A DNA stretch of 29,117 nucleotides from an uncultured Eubacteriales bacterium. GTDB lineage: Bacteria > Bacillota > Clostridia > Oscillospirales > CAG-272. This document shows, piece after piece, positions 23,074-29,117 of this stretch (position 1 is the first letter of the stretch; each line of letters begins with the position of its first letter). The notes under the pieces were generated by a model, which had not been told where the DNA came from, did not search any database, and saw nothing but the letters and a program-made list of their open reading frames with translations. The DNA lies in NCBI GenBank assembly GCA_905201895.1, contig CAJKPX010000026.1:1-29117 (forward strand). Direction: 5' to 3'. A program made the translations under genes and the position numbers.

Positions 23074-23117
23074 AAAAAGGGGGAGCCCCTGCGCACACCG
23101 ACGCGGGAGCTCTCCCG
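23074..23117 (-). terminator. Terminator after the NUDIX gene
   Basis: On the minus strand, CGGGAGAGC pairs imperfectly with GGGGCTCCCCC around a GCGC-containing loop, followed by TTTTT. The rest of the 22908-23138 gap is AT-rich with a GATATAAT -10-like box at about 22950 for the fucosidase gene, but no good -35. Confidence 0.65.
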
Positions 23118-23138
23118 ATTTGTATTCACTTGATTGTG

Positions 23139-23615
23139 TCAAAGCAGCTCCATCTGCTCGCCGTCGAGCACGGCACCGATCAGCTCCTCGCCGCGATAGG
23201 TCAGCTTGAGGGAAAAGAAGGGGCGGTTGGAGTCGAGCAGCTCCAAAAAGATGCGGTCACCCTGCCACATGGTCAGGTCATAAAGCCGCCGCTTGTCGAT
23301 CCACTCGAGGTCGCCCTCGTTGCAGTCCTCCTTCACTTCTCCGGTCCAATCCGAGCAGGTGAACAGATGCATATATTCGCAGGGCCATTCGTCGGAAACG
23401 AAGGTGACGATGCCGCGATAGCGGAATGCTGTCACGGTGAGCCCCGTTTCCTCCCAGACCTCGCGGCGCATGCAATCCTCGGGGCTTTCGCCCATCTCGA
23501 AATGTCCGCCCACGCCCATCCATTTGTCGCGGTTGGCGTCATGCTCCTTTTTGGTGCGATGAATCATCAGATATTGCCCGTTGCGCTCGGGATAGCAAAG
23601 CGTTGTCATTTTCAT
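23139..23615 (-). CDS. NUDIX hydrolase (MutT-like)
   Basis: 158 aa. The Nudix box is readable at about residues 36-58 (GGHFEMGESPEDCMRREVWEET then GL), with the REVWEETGL core intact, so it should bind Mg and hydrolyse a nucleoside diphosphate derivative. The sequence around it (YLMIHRTKKEHDANRDKWMGVG) is like 8-oxo-dGTP diphosphatases of Firmicutes. The start is the ATG at 23615; an AAAGGA lies 12 nt upstream, a little far. A second ATG two codons later is possible. It follows degV on the same strand, separated by a terminator. Confidence 0.8.
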   Translation of the reverse strand: MKMTTLCYPERNGQYLMIHRTKKEHDANRDKWMGVGGHFEMGESPEDCMRREVWEETGLTVTAFRYRGIVTFVSDEWPCEYMHLFTCSDWTGEVKEDCNEGDLEWIDKRRLYDLTMWQGDRIFLELLDSNRPFFSLKLTYRGEELIGAVLDGEQMELL

Positions 23616-23654
23616 GGCGTTGGAGTGTCCTTTCTTTTTTTGCATCCAAATGGG

Positions 23655-23696
23655 ATAAAAAGCGTGCCGCCCCAAGCGCTTTGAGACGGCACGCTT
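23655..23696 (-). terminator. Terminator after degV
   Basis: On the minus strand, AGCGTGCCG pairs perfectly with CGGCACGCT, followed by TTTTATCC. It lies between the degV stop and the NUDIX start. Confidence 0.75.
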
Positions 23697-23712
23697 GCAA
23701 GGCGTGATTGCT

Positions 23713-24573
23713 TCAGTTCAGGGGTGCGTTGCGGATAAAGAGCACGCCGAGCGTGTTTCTGCCGCAATGCGAGGAGATCGTGCAGCCCGCACGGGTGAGA
23801 TGTACCTCCTTGAAGGGAGCCAGCTCCTTGACCGTGTTGATGCATGCCTCGTAGATTTCGGGGGCGCATCCCGCATGGGTGATAAACACGTGCGAGGGGT
23901 CGATATCCGAGGCGTCACCAATCTGCTCTGCAACGTATTTTTGCAGCACTGTGGCAAAATTACCGCGATATTTCTTGGCAACACCCATTTTTCCGTTACG
24001 CACCACGATGCAGGGCTTGAGCTTGAGCAGGTTTGCGCCGAACGCCGCAACCGCCGAGCATCTGCCGCCCTTGTGGAGAAATTCGAGACTGTCGATCACG
24101 AAGGACGCGTCCACGCAGGCAGCCGCCTCCTCGCAAGCCGCAACGATCTCCTCCGCACGCTTGCCCGCAGCTGCCATTTCGGCAGCCTTAATCACCAAAA
24201 GACCGCCACCCGTGGAGAGGTTTTGGGTGTCAACCACAAACACGCGGTCGAAATCCTGTGCCGCCAGGCGCACGTTCTGGAAGGTGGAGGACATTTGCGA
24301 GCTGATCGAGAAGAAGATCACGCTGCTGCCGTCGGCAACCAGACTCTCAAAAAATGCCGATGCCGCCGCGAGATTGATCGCGGAGGTTTTGGGGAGCTCA
24401 CCGTTCTTTTCGTAGTACTCGTAGATATAATCGGGATCAATGTCAACGCCGTCTGTGTATTGCGTTCCGCCGAGTGCCACGCCGAGCGGCAGAATCTGCA
24501 CGTTGTAGCGCGCGATCAGCTCGGGGCCAAGGTCGGTGGTGCTGTCGCTCGCAATGATGATTTTTTCGTTCAT
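23713..24573 (-). CDS. DegV-family fatty-acid-binding protein
   Basis: 286 aa. It has the DegV opening IIIASDSTTDLGPELI, the PKTSAINLAAASAFFESL motif, SISSQMSSTFQNVRLAA, and the second-domain segment VIDSLEFLHKGGRCSAVAAFGANLL. DegV (FakB) proteins carry fatty acids; FakB binds them for phosphorylation by FakA. No fakA is in the window, so a FakB role is only a family-level guess. AAGGAG precedes the ATG. It is transcribed alone or after the hydrolase 90 nt upstream. Confidence 0.88.
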   Translation of the reverse strand: MNEKIIIASDSTTDLGPELIARYNVQILPLGVALGGTQYTDGVDIDPDYIYEYYEKNGELPKTSAINLAAASAFFESLVADGSSVIFFSISSQMSSTFQNVRLAAQDFDRVFVVDTQNLSTGGGLLVIKAAEMAAAGKRAEEIVAACEEAAACVDASFVIDSLEFLHKGGRCSAVAAFGANLLKLKPCIVVRNGKMGVAKKYRGNFATVLQKYVAEQIGDASDIDPSHVFITHAGCAPEIYEACINTVKELAPFKEVHLTRAGCTISSHCGRNTLGVLFIRNAPLN

Positions 24574-24663
24574 GGGGGTTCTCCTTATGGAAAAGAATAG
24601 AGAATTTACTTTGTCATTCTATCACACAAATATGAACTGATATTGAATTTTTACACCAATCGC

Positions 24664-25341
24664 TCAAAAATATTTTTCGCAAGCATCGGGAATGCGGTCA
24701 AAATTCGTTCTGCGCTGTGCCACAAGCCAGTCGATCAGCTCGGTTTCGCGGTAGGCGTAATTGATGCCGTCATTGTGACCAAAGCCCTCGAGCATCACGA
24801 GGCGCGCGTTGCCGCCGCTCTCGTTTACCGCATCCACCATCAAACGGGAGTAGATCGGAGGCACGGCGGTGTCCTCGGCGCCGTGATAAGCGAGAACGGG
24901 GGTGTTGACGAGCCGCAGTGCACGCCAGGACATGTTGCCGCCCGCAATGGGAGCAATGCCAGCGAAAAAGGAGGGATAGGTCACTCCCATCATCCAGGTG
25001 CCAAAGCCACCCATGCTCGAGCCCGTGATCGAAATGCGATCGGCGCGGATGCCGTATTCCGCAACCACGTCGTCGATCACAGCCTTCACGAGCGTTACCA
25101 CGTTGTCCCAAACCGCCCAGGCAGGGCATTGCGGAAAGAGCACCACGGCAGGGATCTCGCGGCCGTCGGCGATCAGCTTGGGGATGGCGTGGCGGTAGAG
25201 GTGCGGAAAGTTCTCGCCTCGCTCGCCCGCGCCGTGCAGATAGACGATCAGGGGGAGGTCCTCATATTGATCGGGATAGGCAACTCCGTAGTTAATTCCG
25301 TGTCTGTTTTCGTTGTGAGGATAGATTTTAACGTTCATCAT
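24664..25341 (-). CDS. Alpha/beta hydrolase (esterase/peptidase S9-like)
   Basis: 225 aa. The fold is shown by the oxyanion segment LIVYLHGAGERGEN, the nucleophile elbow GSSMGGFGTW (Ser near 109), the Asp region YHGAEDTAVPP, and the final His in EGFGHND. Together these give a complete Ser-Asp-His triad. Similar clostridial proteins are annotated as dienelactone-hydrolase or PHB-depolymerase-like esterases; the substrate is unknown. No signal peptide. Two adjacent ATGs (25341, 25338) follow a weak AAAGGT. It is 51 nt after the GNAT gene on the same strand and may share its transcript. Confidence 0.8.
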   Translation of the reverse strand: MMNVKIYPHNENRHGINYGVAYPDQYEDLPLIVYLHGAGERGENFPHLYRHAIPKLIADGREIPAVVLFPQCPAWAVWDNVVTLVKAVIDDVVAEYGIRADRISITGSSMGGFGTWMMGVTYPSFFAGIAPIAGGNMSWRALRLVNTPVLAYHGAEDTAVPPIYSRLMVDAVNESGGNARLVMLEGFGHNDGINYAYRETELIDWLVAQRRTNFDRIPDACEKYF

Positions 25342-25392
25342 AGCGCTTTTTACCTTTCAGAACCGCCGCTTCCAAGCTCGTGTCGGAGCGAC

Positions 25393-25830
25393 TCATTTTT
25401 TCATTTCCATGTAGGGGAGCACCTCAAAGCCGCATTTGCGGTAGACCGCAACGGCACGCTCGTTCTCCTCCTCAACCTCGAGGCGGAGCAGGGCATTGGG
25501 ATATTTTTTCTCAACGTATGCGAGAAATCTGCTCCCGATGCCGCATCCGCGCGCGTTCTCCTTGAGGTAGAGGTCCTCGATCCAGATGCAGGGTTTGCCG
25601 AATTCGGTGGAAAAGCTTTTCGCCAGCATGCCGTAGCCGAGGATCCCATTCGAGTCCTCAAAAACGTAGCCCTCAAGATAGGGGCTCTCTCCGATGCATT
25701 GCTCCACGTCGGCATCAAAAATTTCCTCCGAGCCGTTGCTCCAAACTGCGGGGGAGGTGTAAAAGCCCCGCATCATGTCGATCACCTGCTCCTTGTCCCG
25801 ACGCTCCATCGGGCGGATCACACAATTCAT
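25393..25830 (-). CDS. GNAT-family N-acetyltransferase
   Basis: 145 aa. The acetyl-CoA binding motif A is visible as IEDLYLKENARGCGIGSRFLAYVEKK (R-x-x-G-x-G), with motif B ending AVAVYRKCGFEVLPYMEMKK. The N-terminus IRPMERRDKEQVIDMM is the usual opening. The acceptor is unknown. The start is the ATG at 25830 (GGAGG with a 10-nt spacer); an upstream in-frame ATG lacks a good site. It lies 39 nt after the membrane protein gene and shares its direction. Confidence 0.82.
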   Translation of the reverse strand: MNCVIRPMERRDKEQVIDMMRGFYTSPAVWSNGSEEIFDADVEQCIGESPYLEGYVFEDSNGILGYGMLAKSFSTEFGKPCIWIEDLYLKENARGCGIGSRFLAYVEKKYPNALLRLEVEEENERAVAVYRKCGFEVLPYMEMKK

Positions 25831-25851
25831 GCCGACCGTTCCTCCTGTTTG

Positions 25852-25864
25852 CAAATTGGATTTG
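25852..25864. repeat. Diverged copy of the 3'-junction palindrome
   Basis: CAAATTGGATTTG, one base shorter than the core CAAATTGGAATTTG found at 27552-27567 and 28342-28357. It lies 5 nt past the stop of the membrane protein gene, as the other copies do for their genes. Confidence 0.45.
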
Positions 25865-25869
25865 GGCGG

Positions 25870-26199
25870 TTAAAAGATACCGCCGTTATATTTTTTCATC
25901 GCGTAGAAGCTGATCGCCATACCGATTACGATAAAAGCGATCAATTGCGCTGTGCCGATGACAACAAGTGCCTCAACCTGCGTTTTCTCGTAAATAAGGG
26001 ACAGAACGCCAAACACGATCGTTGCAAGACCGATCAGAAGCGTACCCAACCCAACAAGGCGACCAAACGGCTTTCTGTTTTCTTCGGTTACGCGGTGTCT
26101 GTGATAGGAATGAAGCGAGGAAATATTCCCCGTCATATTGATCACGGCGAGAACCGAAATCAGGATACCCAAGCCCAGCAAGGTGAAAAACGTTACCAT
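25870..26199 (-). CDS. Small three-TM membrane protein (DUF3784-like)
   Basis: 109 aa with three hydrophobic helices (about 2-22, 46-68 and 76-99). A charged loop SYHRHRVTEENRKPFGRLVG lies between the first and second. This layout and the N-x-x/EENRK-type loop resemble small DUF3784-type membrane proteins, though I cannot confirm the family. The ATG at 26199 follows GGAGG by 6 nt; the open frame begins two codons earlier at a TTG. It has its own promoter within a dispersed repeat, and probably leads an operon with GNAT and the hydrolase. Confidence 0.65.
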   Translation of the reverse strand: MVTFFTLLGLGILISVLAVINMTGNISSLHSYHRHRVTEENRKPFGRLVGLGTLLIGLATIVFGVLSLIYEKTQVEALVVIGTAQLIAFIVIGMAISFYAMKKYNGGIF

Positions 26200-26234
26200 A
26201 CGCAACCTCCTGCATTTTTATTTTGTCTGACAGT

Positions 26235-26263
26235 ATTATATCACAATTTGCGCCAAATGTAAA
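26235..26263 (-). promoter_or_regulatory. Promoter for the small membrane protein gene
   Basis: On the minus strand, TTTACA (26258-26263), 17 nt ending TTGTGA, TATAAT (26235-26240). The -35 lies in the dispersed repeat at 26255-26290. Confidence 0.7.
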
Positions 26264-26290
26264 TAGGGAAGCATGCTTTTACAAAGGAAG
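26255..26290 (-). repeat. Promoter-bearing intergenic repeat, copy 2
   Basis: Minus strand begins CTTCCTTTGTAAAAGCATG and ends CCTATTTACATTT, matching copy 1 (16478-16512) with about 3 substitutions and one gap. Confidence 0.7.
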
Positions 26291-26422
26291 GCGATTTTGC
26301 AAGGGGAGAGCGCCAAAACGAGTAGGGCGGGGGTTACTCCCGCTGCTGGAAGCGGAATGTGATCCTTGGACGGTCTATGCGTAAGGTTCGATCAAATCTC
26401 GCGTCAGCCGTTATTCTTCCCC

Positions 26423-26513
26423 GGGTCATTCTGAGCGTACGAAGTCGCGAAGAATCTTGAAACCTCAATAAAAAGATCAAGATCCTTCGCACGCAAAAGC
26501 GCAAGCGATTTAG
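26423..26513 (+). repeat. Dispersed repeat of about 91 bp, copy 2
   Basis: Plus-strand copy of the element at 17691-17782, about 85% alike by eye and in the opposite orientation. It starts GGGTCATTCTGAGCG and ends near GCGCAAGCGATTTAG. It is followed by a partial TGTAGGGACCG...CGGTCC palindrome (26535-26560). Confidence 0.8.
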
Positions 26514-26566
26514 CATCAGGATTTTGAACCCTTTGTAGGGACCGGCGTCCTCGACGGTCCAAAACA

Positions 26567-26660
26567 CAAAAAGCCCTGCCGAAGCAGAGCTTTTTGTATA
26601 TGAGATAAGAACTCATCTCTTGGAGTTTTGGCAACACCGTTTGATATCGTGAATATCGTG
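26567..26660. repeat. Hairpin-plus-AT module, copy 1
   Basis: A bidirectional hairpin (AAAAAGC-CTGC, 4-nt loop, GCAGAGCTTTTT), then TGTATATGAGATAAGAAC and TTGGAGTTTT, leading into TTGATATCGTGAATATCGTG. The same order recurs at 29017-29110 with about 90% identity. The hairpin could end the minus-strand regulator gene that stops at 26809, about 210 nt away. Confidence 0.75.
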
Positions 26661-26728
26661 GAAATACGTGTGATATCGTGCATTTATTGTGTGTTTTCGT
26701 GCGATATCGTGAATATCGTGAGTATCGC
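26642..26728. repeat. Iteron-like array of ATATCGTG units
   Basis: About nine imperfect 9-11 bp units, most ending CGTG: GATATCGTG, AATATCGTG, GAAATACGTG, TGATATCGTG, a degenerate pair, CGATATCGTG, AATATCGTG, AGTATCG. The function is unknown; no replication or recombinase gene is adjacent. With the repeats listed here and the promoter at 26235, this accounts for the gene-free stretch 26200-26808. Confidence 0.65.
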
Positions 26729-26795
26729 CCTATAAAGTGTTGCACCAAATTTGCACCGAGATCACACCAACATTCAACGCTGTTCTGTTTGACCT

Positions 26796-26806
26796 ATTGG
26801 AATTTG
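26796..26806. repeat. 3'-junction palindrome, partial copy
   Basis: ATTGGAATTTG, 11 bases of the 16-bp palindrome, 2 nt past the stop of the XRE/zinc-ribbon gene (minus strand). Confidence 0.5.
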
Positions 26807-26808
26807 AT

Positions 26809-27468
26809 TTATCGTTTCTTGTAAATCACAAGCTCTGGATTCTCTCCGTTTTCCTCGTAAGTACAGACGAGAAGGAAGTCCATGTTTGCTGCTATACCAA
26901 AGCATCTGCCGCCAAATTCGCTTTCGAGCTGACTACCGAGGTAGGTCTGCTTATCGTCAAGGAATTTCACTTTTTCTCCGTTAGGCAGAGTGTATTCCAT
27001 ATTGATAAATTCACCCGAAAGCACGTTCAGATGCTCTACCTTGGGCAACCCTTCGATATGTAAAAGCGTGTTAAATTCGTGAATCAACTGTGCCTTAAAT
27101 TCTTCGAGCTTTTCTTTTCCACCGATTTCAACATATCGCTTCCAGATATCAAGGGTGTACTCACCGTCGGCATAGCACCATTTGCAGTATTCCTCATTAA
27201 AATTGCCATCGGTTTCACGGCTCGTGGTGCAATCTTCAAGCGGCATACCGCAACATTGGCATACTAACTCTCTTGGAGAGCCGAGAAGCGTGTTGATCGA
27301 CACGTCAAACAATTTGGATAGGAGCTTGAGCGTATCTATATTCGGTATCGTTTCGCCTGTTTCCCAGCGAGACACCGCCTGTCTTGTCACAAATATCTTT
27401 TCGGCAAGTTCCTCTTGGGAAAGACCTTTTTTTGCTCTTAATTCGTAGATTATATCTTTTGTTTCCAT
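26809..27468 (-). CDS. XRE-family regulator with zinc-ribbon domain
   Basis: 219 aa. The N-terminal Cro/C1 HTH (about 5-60) reads KKGLSQEELAEKIFVTRQAV then SRWETGETIPNIDTLKLL. A putative zinc-binding domain follows (about 68-105: C70, C72, C73, C80, C95, C98, in CQCCGMPL and YCKWCYADGEYT), like the Zn_ribbon_2 family. The last third (LPNGEKVKFLDDKQTYLGSQLESEFGGRCFGI) is unassigned. This DNA-binding/zinc combination is common in clostridial accessory regions. It has its own promoter and GGTGG upstream of the ATG. The target genes are unknown. Confidence 0.82.
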   Translation of the reverse strand: METKDIIYELRAKKGLSQEELAEKIFVTRQAVSRWETGETIPNIDTLKLLSKLFDVSINTLLGSPRELVCQCCGMPLEDCTTSRETDGNFNEEYCKWCYADGEYTLDIWKRYVEIGGKEKLEEFKAQLIHEFNTLLHIEGLPKVEHLNVLSGEFINMEYTLPNGEKVKFLDDKQTYLGSQLESEFGGRCFGIAANMDFLLVCTYEENGENPELVIYKKR

Positions 27469-27497
27469 AAAATCACCACCTGCATTTTTGTGGTTAT

Positions 27498-27526
27498 ATT
27501 ATATCACAAGCCGTCGGAGTTGACAA
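27498..27526 (-). promoter_or_regulatory. Promoter for the XRE/zinc-ribbon gene
   Basis: On the minus strand, TTGTCA (27521-27526), 17 nt ending CTTGTGA, TATAAT (27498-27503). Confidence 0.7.
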
Positions 27527-27551
27527 GCAACTGTCTGTTGCTGTCTGCTCG

Positions 27552-27567
27552 ACAAATTGGAATTTGT
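27552..27567. repeat. 3'-junction palindrome, full copy
   Basis: ACAAATTGGAATTTGT: 7-bp arms around GG. It touches the stop codon of the nucleotidyltransferase gene (27568-27570). Confidence 0.7.
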
Positions 27568-28227
27568 TTAACTGTTTTCTAAAACCCATTTCTTTGACCA
27601 AGCAAACAATGCTTCGGACATTGAATTGAAATCTATCGGTGCCCCATTTTTTAAACTCAAAAAGATTTCCACGATGGCTCGTTCATCGTAAGATACAACT
27701 TGGAGCAATTCTTTTTGATGCTTGACATATTTTCCCGTCTGCTTAAAGACAATCGCCTGCACAACGAAAGAAGCGGATTTATAAAGCCCTCGCAAAATAT
27801 CCTCGCTTTTCTCGTGTAACATATTATGAACACAACCGTGATAGATGTTACAAGCACCGATTTTAATTGCTCTGTTGACAGCAGATTCATCAATCACCGC
27901 AAGCAATTCATCAAGACTACCTTGTATAGGGGTTGTGTCATAACAGAACTGAAAGAGGTCGGCTGGCTCCCAATTCAGAATTTCTTTTTTGCCCGACAGG
28001 AATCCGCAAATCAGTTCTCTGTGGGGGAGACGATCCAACGCTGCCCCATAGGCTTGAATATCCGAGGCAGAGAGCTCATCCAATATTACAACCACGTCGA
28101 TATCGCTCGTTTCCGTTGCCTCGCCGCGTGCATAGCTTCCTTGCAAACCCACAAACCATACGCGGTTGTCAAACGTTTTATTTACCTCTTGCAAAAAATG
28201 ACTCATCCAAGCGGTCATATCTATCAT
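27568..28227 (-). CDS. Nucleotidyltransferase-domain protein
   Basis: 219 aa. The NTase signature is GLQGSYARGEATETSDIDVVV (about residues 27-47), giving the GS...DxD metal site (G30-S31, D42, D44). A helical C-terminal domain follows (about 115-215). This layout resembles aminoglycoside nucleotidyltransferases and related solitary NTases; whether it modifies a drug, a protein or RNA cannot be told. The start is the ATG at 28227, 5 nt after GAGGTGA. The open frame begins three codons earlier at a GTG. The stop codon is directly followed by the 16-bp palindrome. Confidence 0.78.
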   Translation of the reverse strand: MIDMTAWMSHFLQEVNKTFDNRVWFVGLQGSYARGEATETSDIDVVVILDELSASDIQAYGAALDRLPHRELICGFLSGKKEILNWEPADLFQFCYDTTPIQGSLDELLAVIDESAVNRAIKIGACNIYHGCVHNMLHEKSEDILRGLYKSASFVVQAIVFKQTGKYVKHQKELLQVVSYDERAIVEIFLSLKNGAPIDFNSMSEALFAWSKKWVLENS

Positions 28228-28264
28228 CCCGATCACCTCAAAAAATGAAATTGGTGCGTCTGCT

Positions 28265-28333
28265 TTACAGCCTCAGCACCGCAAAGATTTCGTTGCCGTT
28301 CGTCTCACCGTTTTCTACAAATCCAAAAGATGC
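28265..28333 (-). pseudogene. C-terminal remnant of an acetyltransferase
   Basis: On the minus strand this reads ASFGFVENGETNGNEIFAV then LRL and a stop. GNAT acetyltransferases often end with a FGF-x-x-x-GE...EI-x-x-x-L motif of this kind. Directly upstream there is an in-frame TGA and, after 8 nt, the 16-bp palindrome. So the gene body was lost and the break lies at or next to the palindrome. The family call rests on only 22 residues. Confidence 0.5.
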
Positions 28334-28341
28334 TCAACTCA

Positions 28342-28357
28342 ACAAATTGGAATTTGT
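28342..28357. repeat. 3'-junction palindrome, full copy
   Basis: ACAAATTGGAATTTGT, identical to 27552-27567. It lies 5 nt past the stop of the P-loop kinase gene and 8 nt before the acetyltransferase remnant. Confidence 0.7.
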
Positions 28358-28362
28358 CAGTA

Positions 28363-28857
28363 TTACAACTGCTTAATCTCATTGGCAATCACAGCCACAT
28401 CCTTTGCGTTTGTATCAATTATAATGGTATCCAATGTTTGATACATCGGTATTCTTGCTATGCTTCTCTCAATTACATCTTCAGAGCGAACACCTCTTTC
28501 TACATCCATTGATAATCTTTCGCACAGAGTCTTTTCATCCGCTACAAGTGAGACGCATTTCACCTCACAGTTCTGTGTATCCAGCTTCTCAAGTATGGAA
28601 TCGATAATTCTCTGCTCGTGCATCACCCAACAAAAAATAATATTCTCGTATGCAGAACATTTCAGAAAATTATTGAGTAAGTAACAAATATTATTCGTCA
28701 CCATTGCTTTTGTTTCATCGGTTACTTGGAACGGATTTGCATCCCAACACCAATCTCCGTCAAGAAATACACTATTCGGTAAATCCTGTTTGAGCTGTTG
28801 GCACACAGTTGTTTTTCCAACTCCCATAGTGCCACCAATCATATATAAAGTTTTCAT
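28363..28857 (-). CDS. P-loop NTPase/kinase-like protein
   Basis: 164 aa. Walker A is GGTMGVGKTT (about residues 8-17) directly after an N-terminal hydrophobic strand (LYMI). An acidic LDGDWCWD follows near 33-40 (the base/sugar-binding DGD of small kinases), and a lid-like region VADEKTLCERLSMDVERGVR lies near 105-125. This fits shikimate/nucleoside-kinase or zeta-toxin-like small P-loop enzymes; the substrate is unknown. Two adjacent ATGs are possible (28860, 28857); the second gives the better distance to AGGTG. It has its own promoter. The gene is AT-rich compared with the metabolic genes. Confidence 0.75.
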   Translation of the reverse strand: MKTLYMIGGTMGVGKTTVCQQLKQDLPNSVFLDGDWCWDANPFQVTDETKAMVTNNICYLLNNFLKCSAYENIIFCWVMHEQRIIDSILEKLDTQNCEVKCVSLVADEKTLCERLSMDVERGVRSEDVIERSIARIPMYQTLDTIIIDTNAKDVAVIANEIKQL

Positions 28858-28895
28858 CATTCACACCTACAAATTCAAGTTTATCTATTAGTTAG

Positions 28896-28924
28896 ATTAT
28901 ACCATAAAAACGGCAAAAAGTAAA
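28896..28924 (-). promoter_or_regulatory. Promoter for the P-loop kinase gene
   Basis: On the minus strand, TTTACT (28919-28924), 17 nt, TATAAT (28896-28901) with TGG before the -10. The -35 lies in a third, partial copy of the promoter-bearing repeat. Confidence 0.65.
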
Positions 28925-28949
28925 TAGGACGGCGGAGCTTTTACAAATT
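28915..28949 (-). repeat. Promoter-bearing intergenic repeat, partial copy 3
   Basis: Minus strand has TTTGTAAAAGC, a different 7-mer, then TCCTATTTACTTT. The ends match copies 1 and 2; the centre does not. Confidence 0.5.
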
Positions 28950-28964
28950 GAACCGCCCTTGTCC

Positions 28965-29012
28965 GTAGGGGCGACCATCGGTCGCCCGCGGGCGTTCAAT
29001 GAACGCCCCTAC
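28965..29012. repeat. GTAGGGGC double-hairpin repeat
   Basis: A palindromic element: GTAGGGGC at one end and GCCCCTAC at the other enclose two hairpins, GGGCGACC-AT-CGGTCGCCC and GGGCGTTCAATGAACGCCC. A partial relative is at 26535-26560. Confidence 0.75.
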
Positions 29013-29016
29013 ATAA

Positions 29017-29110
29017 CAAAAAGCTCTGCCGTAGCAGAGCTTTTTGTATATGAGATAAGAACTTATCTCTTGGAGTTTTAGCAATACCGTTTGATATCGT
29101 GAATATCGTG
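29017..29110. repeat. Hairpin-plus-AT module, copy 2
   Basis: AAAAAGCTCTGC-CGTA-GCAGAGCTTTTT hairpin, then the same AT-rich stretch and the first ATATCGTG units as copy 1. The window ends inside the array. Confidence 0.75.
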
Positions 29111-29117
29111 TAATATC

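Noticed and set aside
24643..26262. A 539-codon open frame on the plus strand
   Set aside because: It is antisense to the alpha/beta hydrolase, GNAT and membrane protein genes, all with clear motifs and ribosome binding sites.
26642..26728. CRISPR array
   Set aside because: Units are 9-11 bp, contiguous and without unique spacers of usual length; no cas genes.
26404..26748. A 114-codon minus-strand frame with RYSRYSRY-type repeats
   Set aside because: It is simply the iteron array and dispersed repeats translated; no ribosome binding site and no domain.
25852..28357. Integron attC or Xer dif sites
   Set aside because: The palindrome is only 16 bp and lacks the attC core sites and the 28-bp dif layout; no integrase gene is in the window.

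Overview
This window reads as chromosomal DNA of a Gram-positive Clostridia-type bacterium (Bacillota), probably an uncultured gut lineage. The basis is strong GGAGG-type ribosome binding sites, near-consensus sigma-A promoters with 17-bp spacers and frequent TGn extended -10 boxes, BspA-like leucine-rich-repeat surface proteins, DegV and TldD/TldE, and host-glycan (fucose) metabolism. TGA acts as a stop, so the standard bacterial code fits. No rRNA, tRNA, CRISPR array or transposase was recognised. The genus cannot be given from sequence reading alone.

Layout. 1-5.2 kb: a BspA-like protein diverging from a tldD-tldE pair, then a second BspA-like protein. 5.2-5.9 kb: a decayed gene with an intact promoter, divergent from a small XRE regulator across a palindrome-rich spacer. 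5.9-9.3 kb: repeats, an S1-domain RNA-binding protein, an SGNH esterase and a methyltransferase. 9.4-16.3 kb: a sugar or sugar-alcohol phosphate region with two DeoR regulators, each divergent from a catabolic operon (class II aldolase plus GatD-like dehydrogenase; second GatD-like dehydrogenase plus pentulose/hexulose-phosphate 3-epimerase). A small pyrophosphatase-like gene and a membrane protein lie between them. 16.5-18 kb: two unrecognised genes and a repeat cluster. 18-22.9 kb: a minus-strand fucose operon (GH151-type alpha-L-fucosidase, AraC regulator, truncated SGNH tail, L-fucose isomerase). 23.1-26.2 kb: NUDIX, DegV, alpha/beta hydrolase, GNAT and a small membrane protein. 26.2-29.1 kb: an accessory block of repeats, XRE/zinc-ribbon regulator, nucleotidyltransferase, acetyltransferase remnant and P-loop kinase.

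How it works together. The fucosidase would release L-fucose from glycans and FucI would convert it to L-fuculose, under control of the AraC protein encoded between them. No fuculokinase, fuculose-phosphate aldolase or transporter is in the window. The two DeoR proteins probably answer to phosphorylated sugars and control the divergent dehydrogenase operons.

The most unusual content is non-coding. It includes four G-rich hairpin repeats, a promoter-bearing repeat in three copies, an inverted pair of about 91-bp repeats bracketing the fucose region, a duplicated hairpin-plus-iteron module, and a 16-bp palindrome (ACAAATTGGAATTTGT) immediately downstream of the stop codons of three small minus-strand genes, with a diverged copy after a fourth. 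One copy abuts a sheared acetyltransferase tail, so it may mark recombination junctions.
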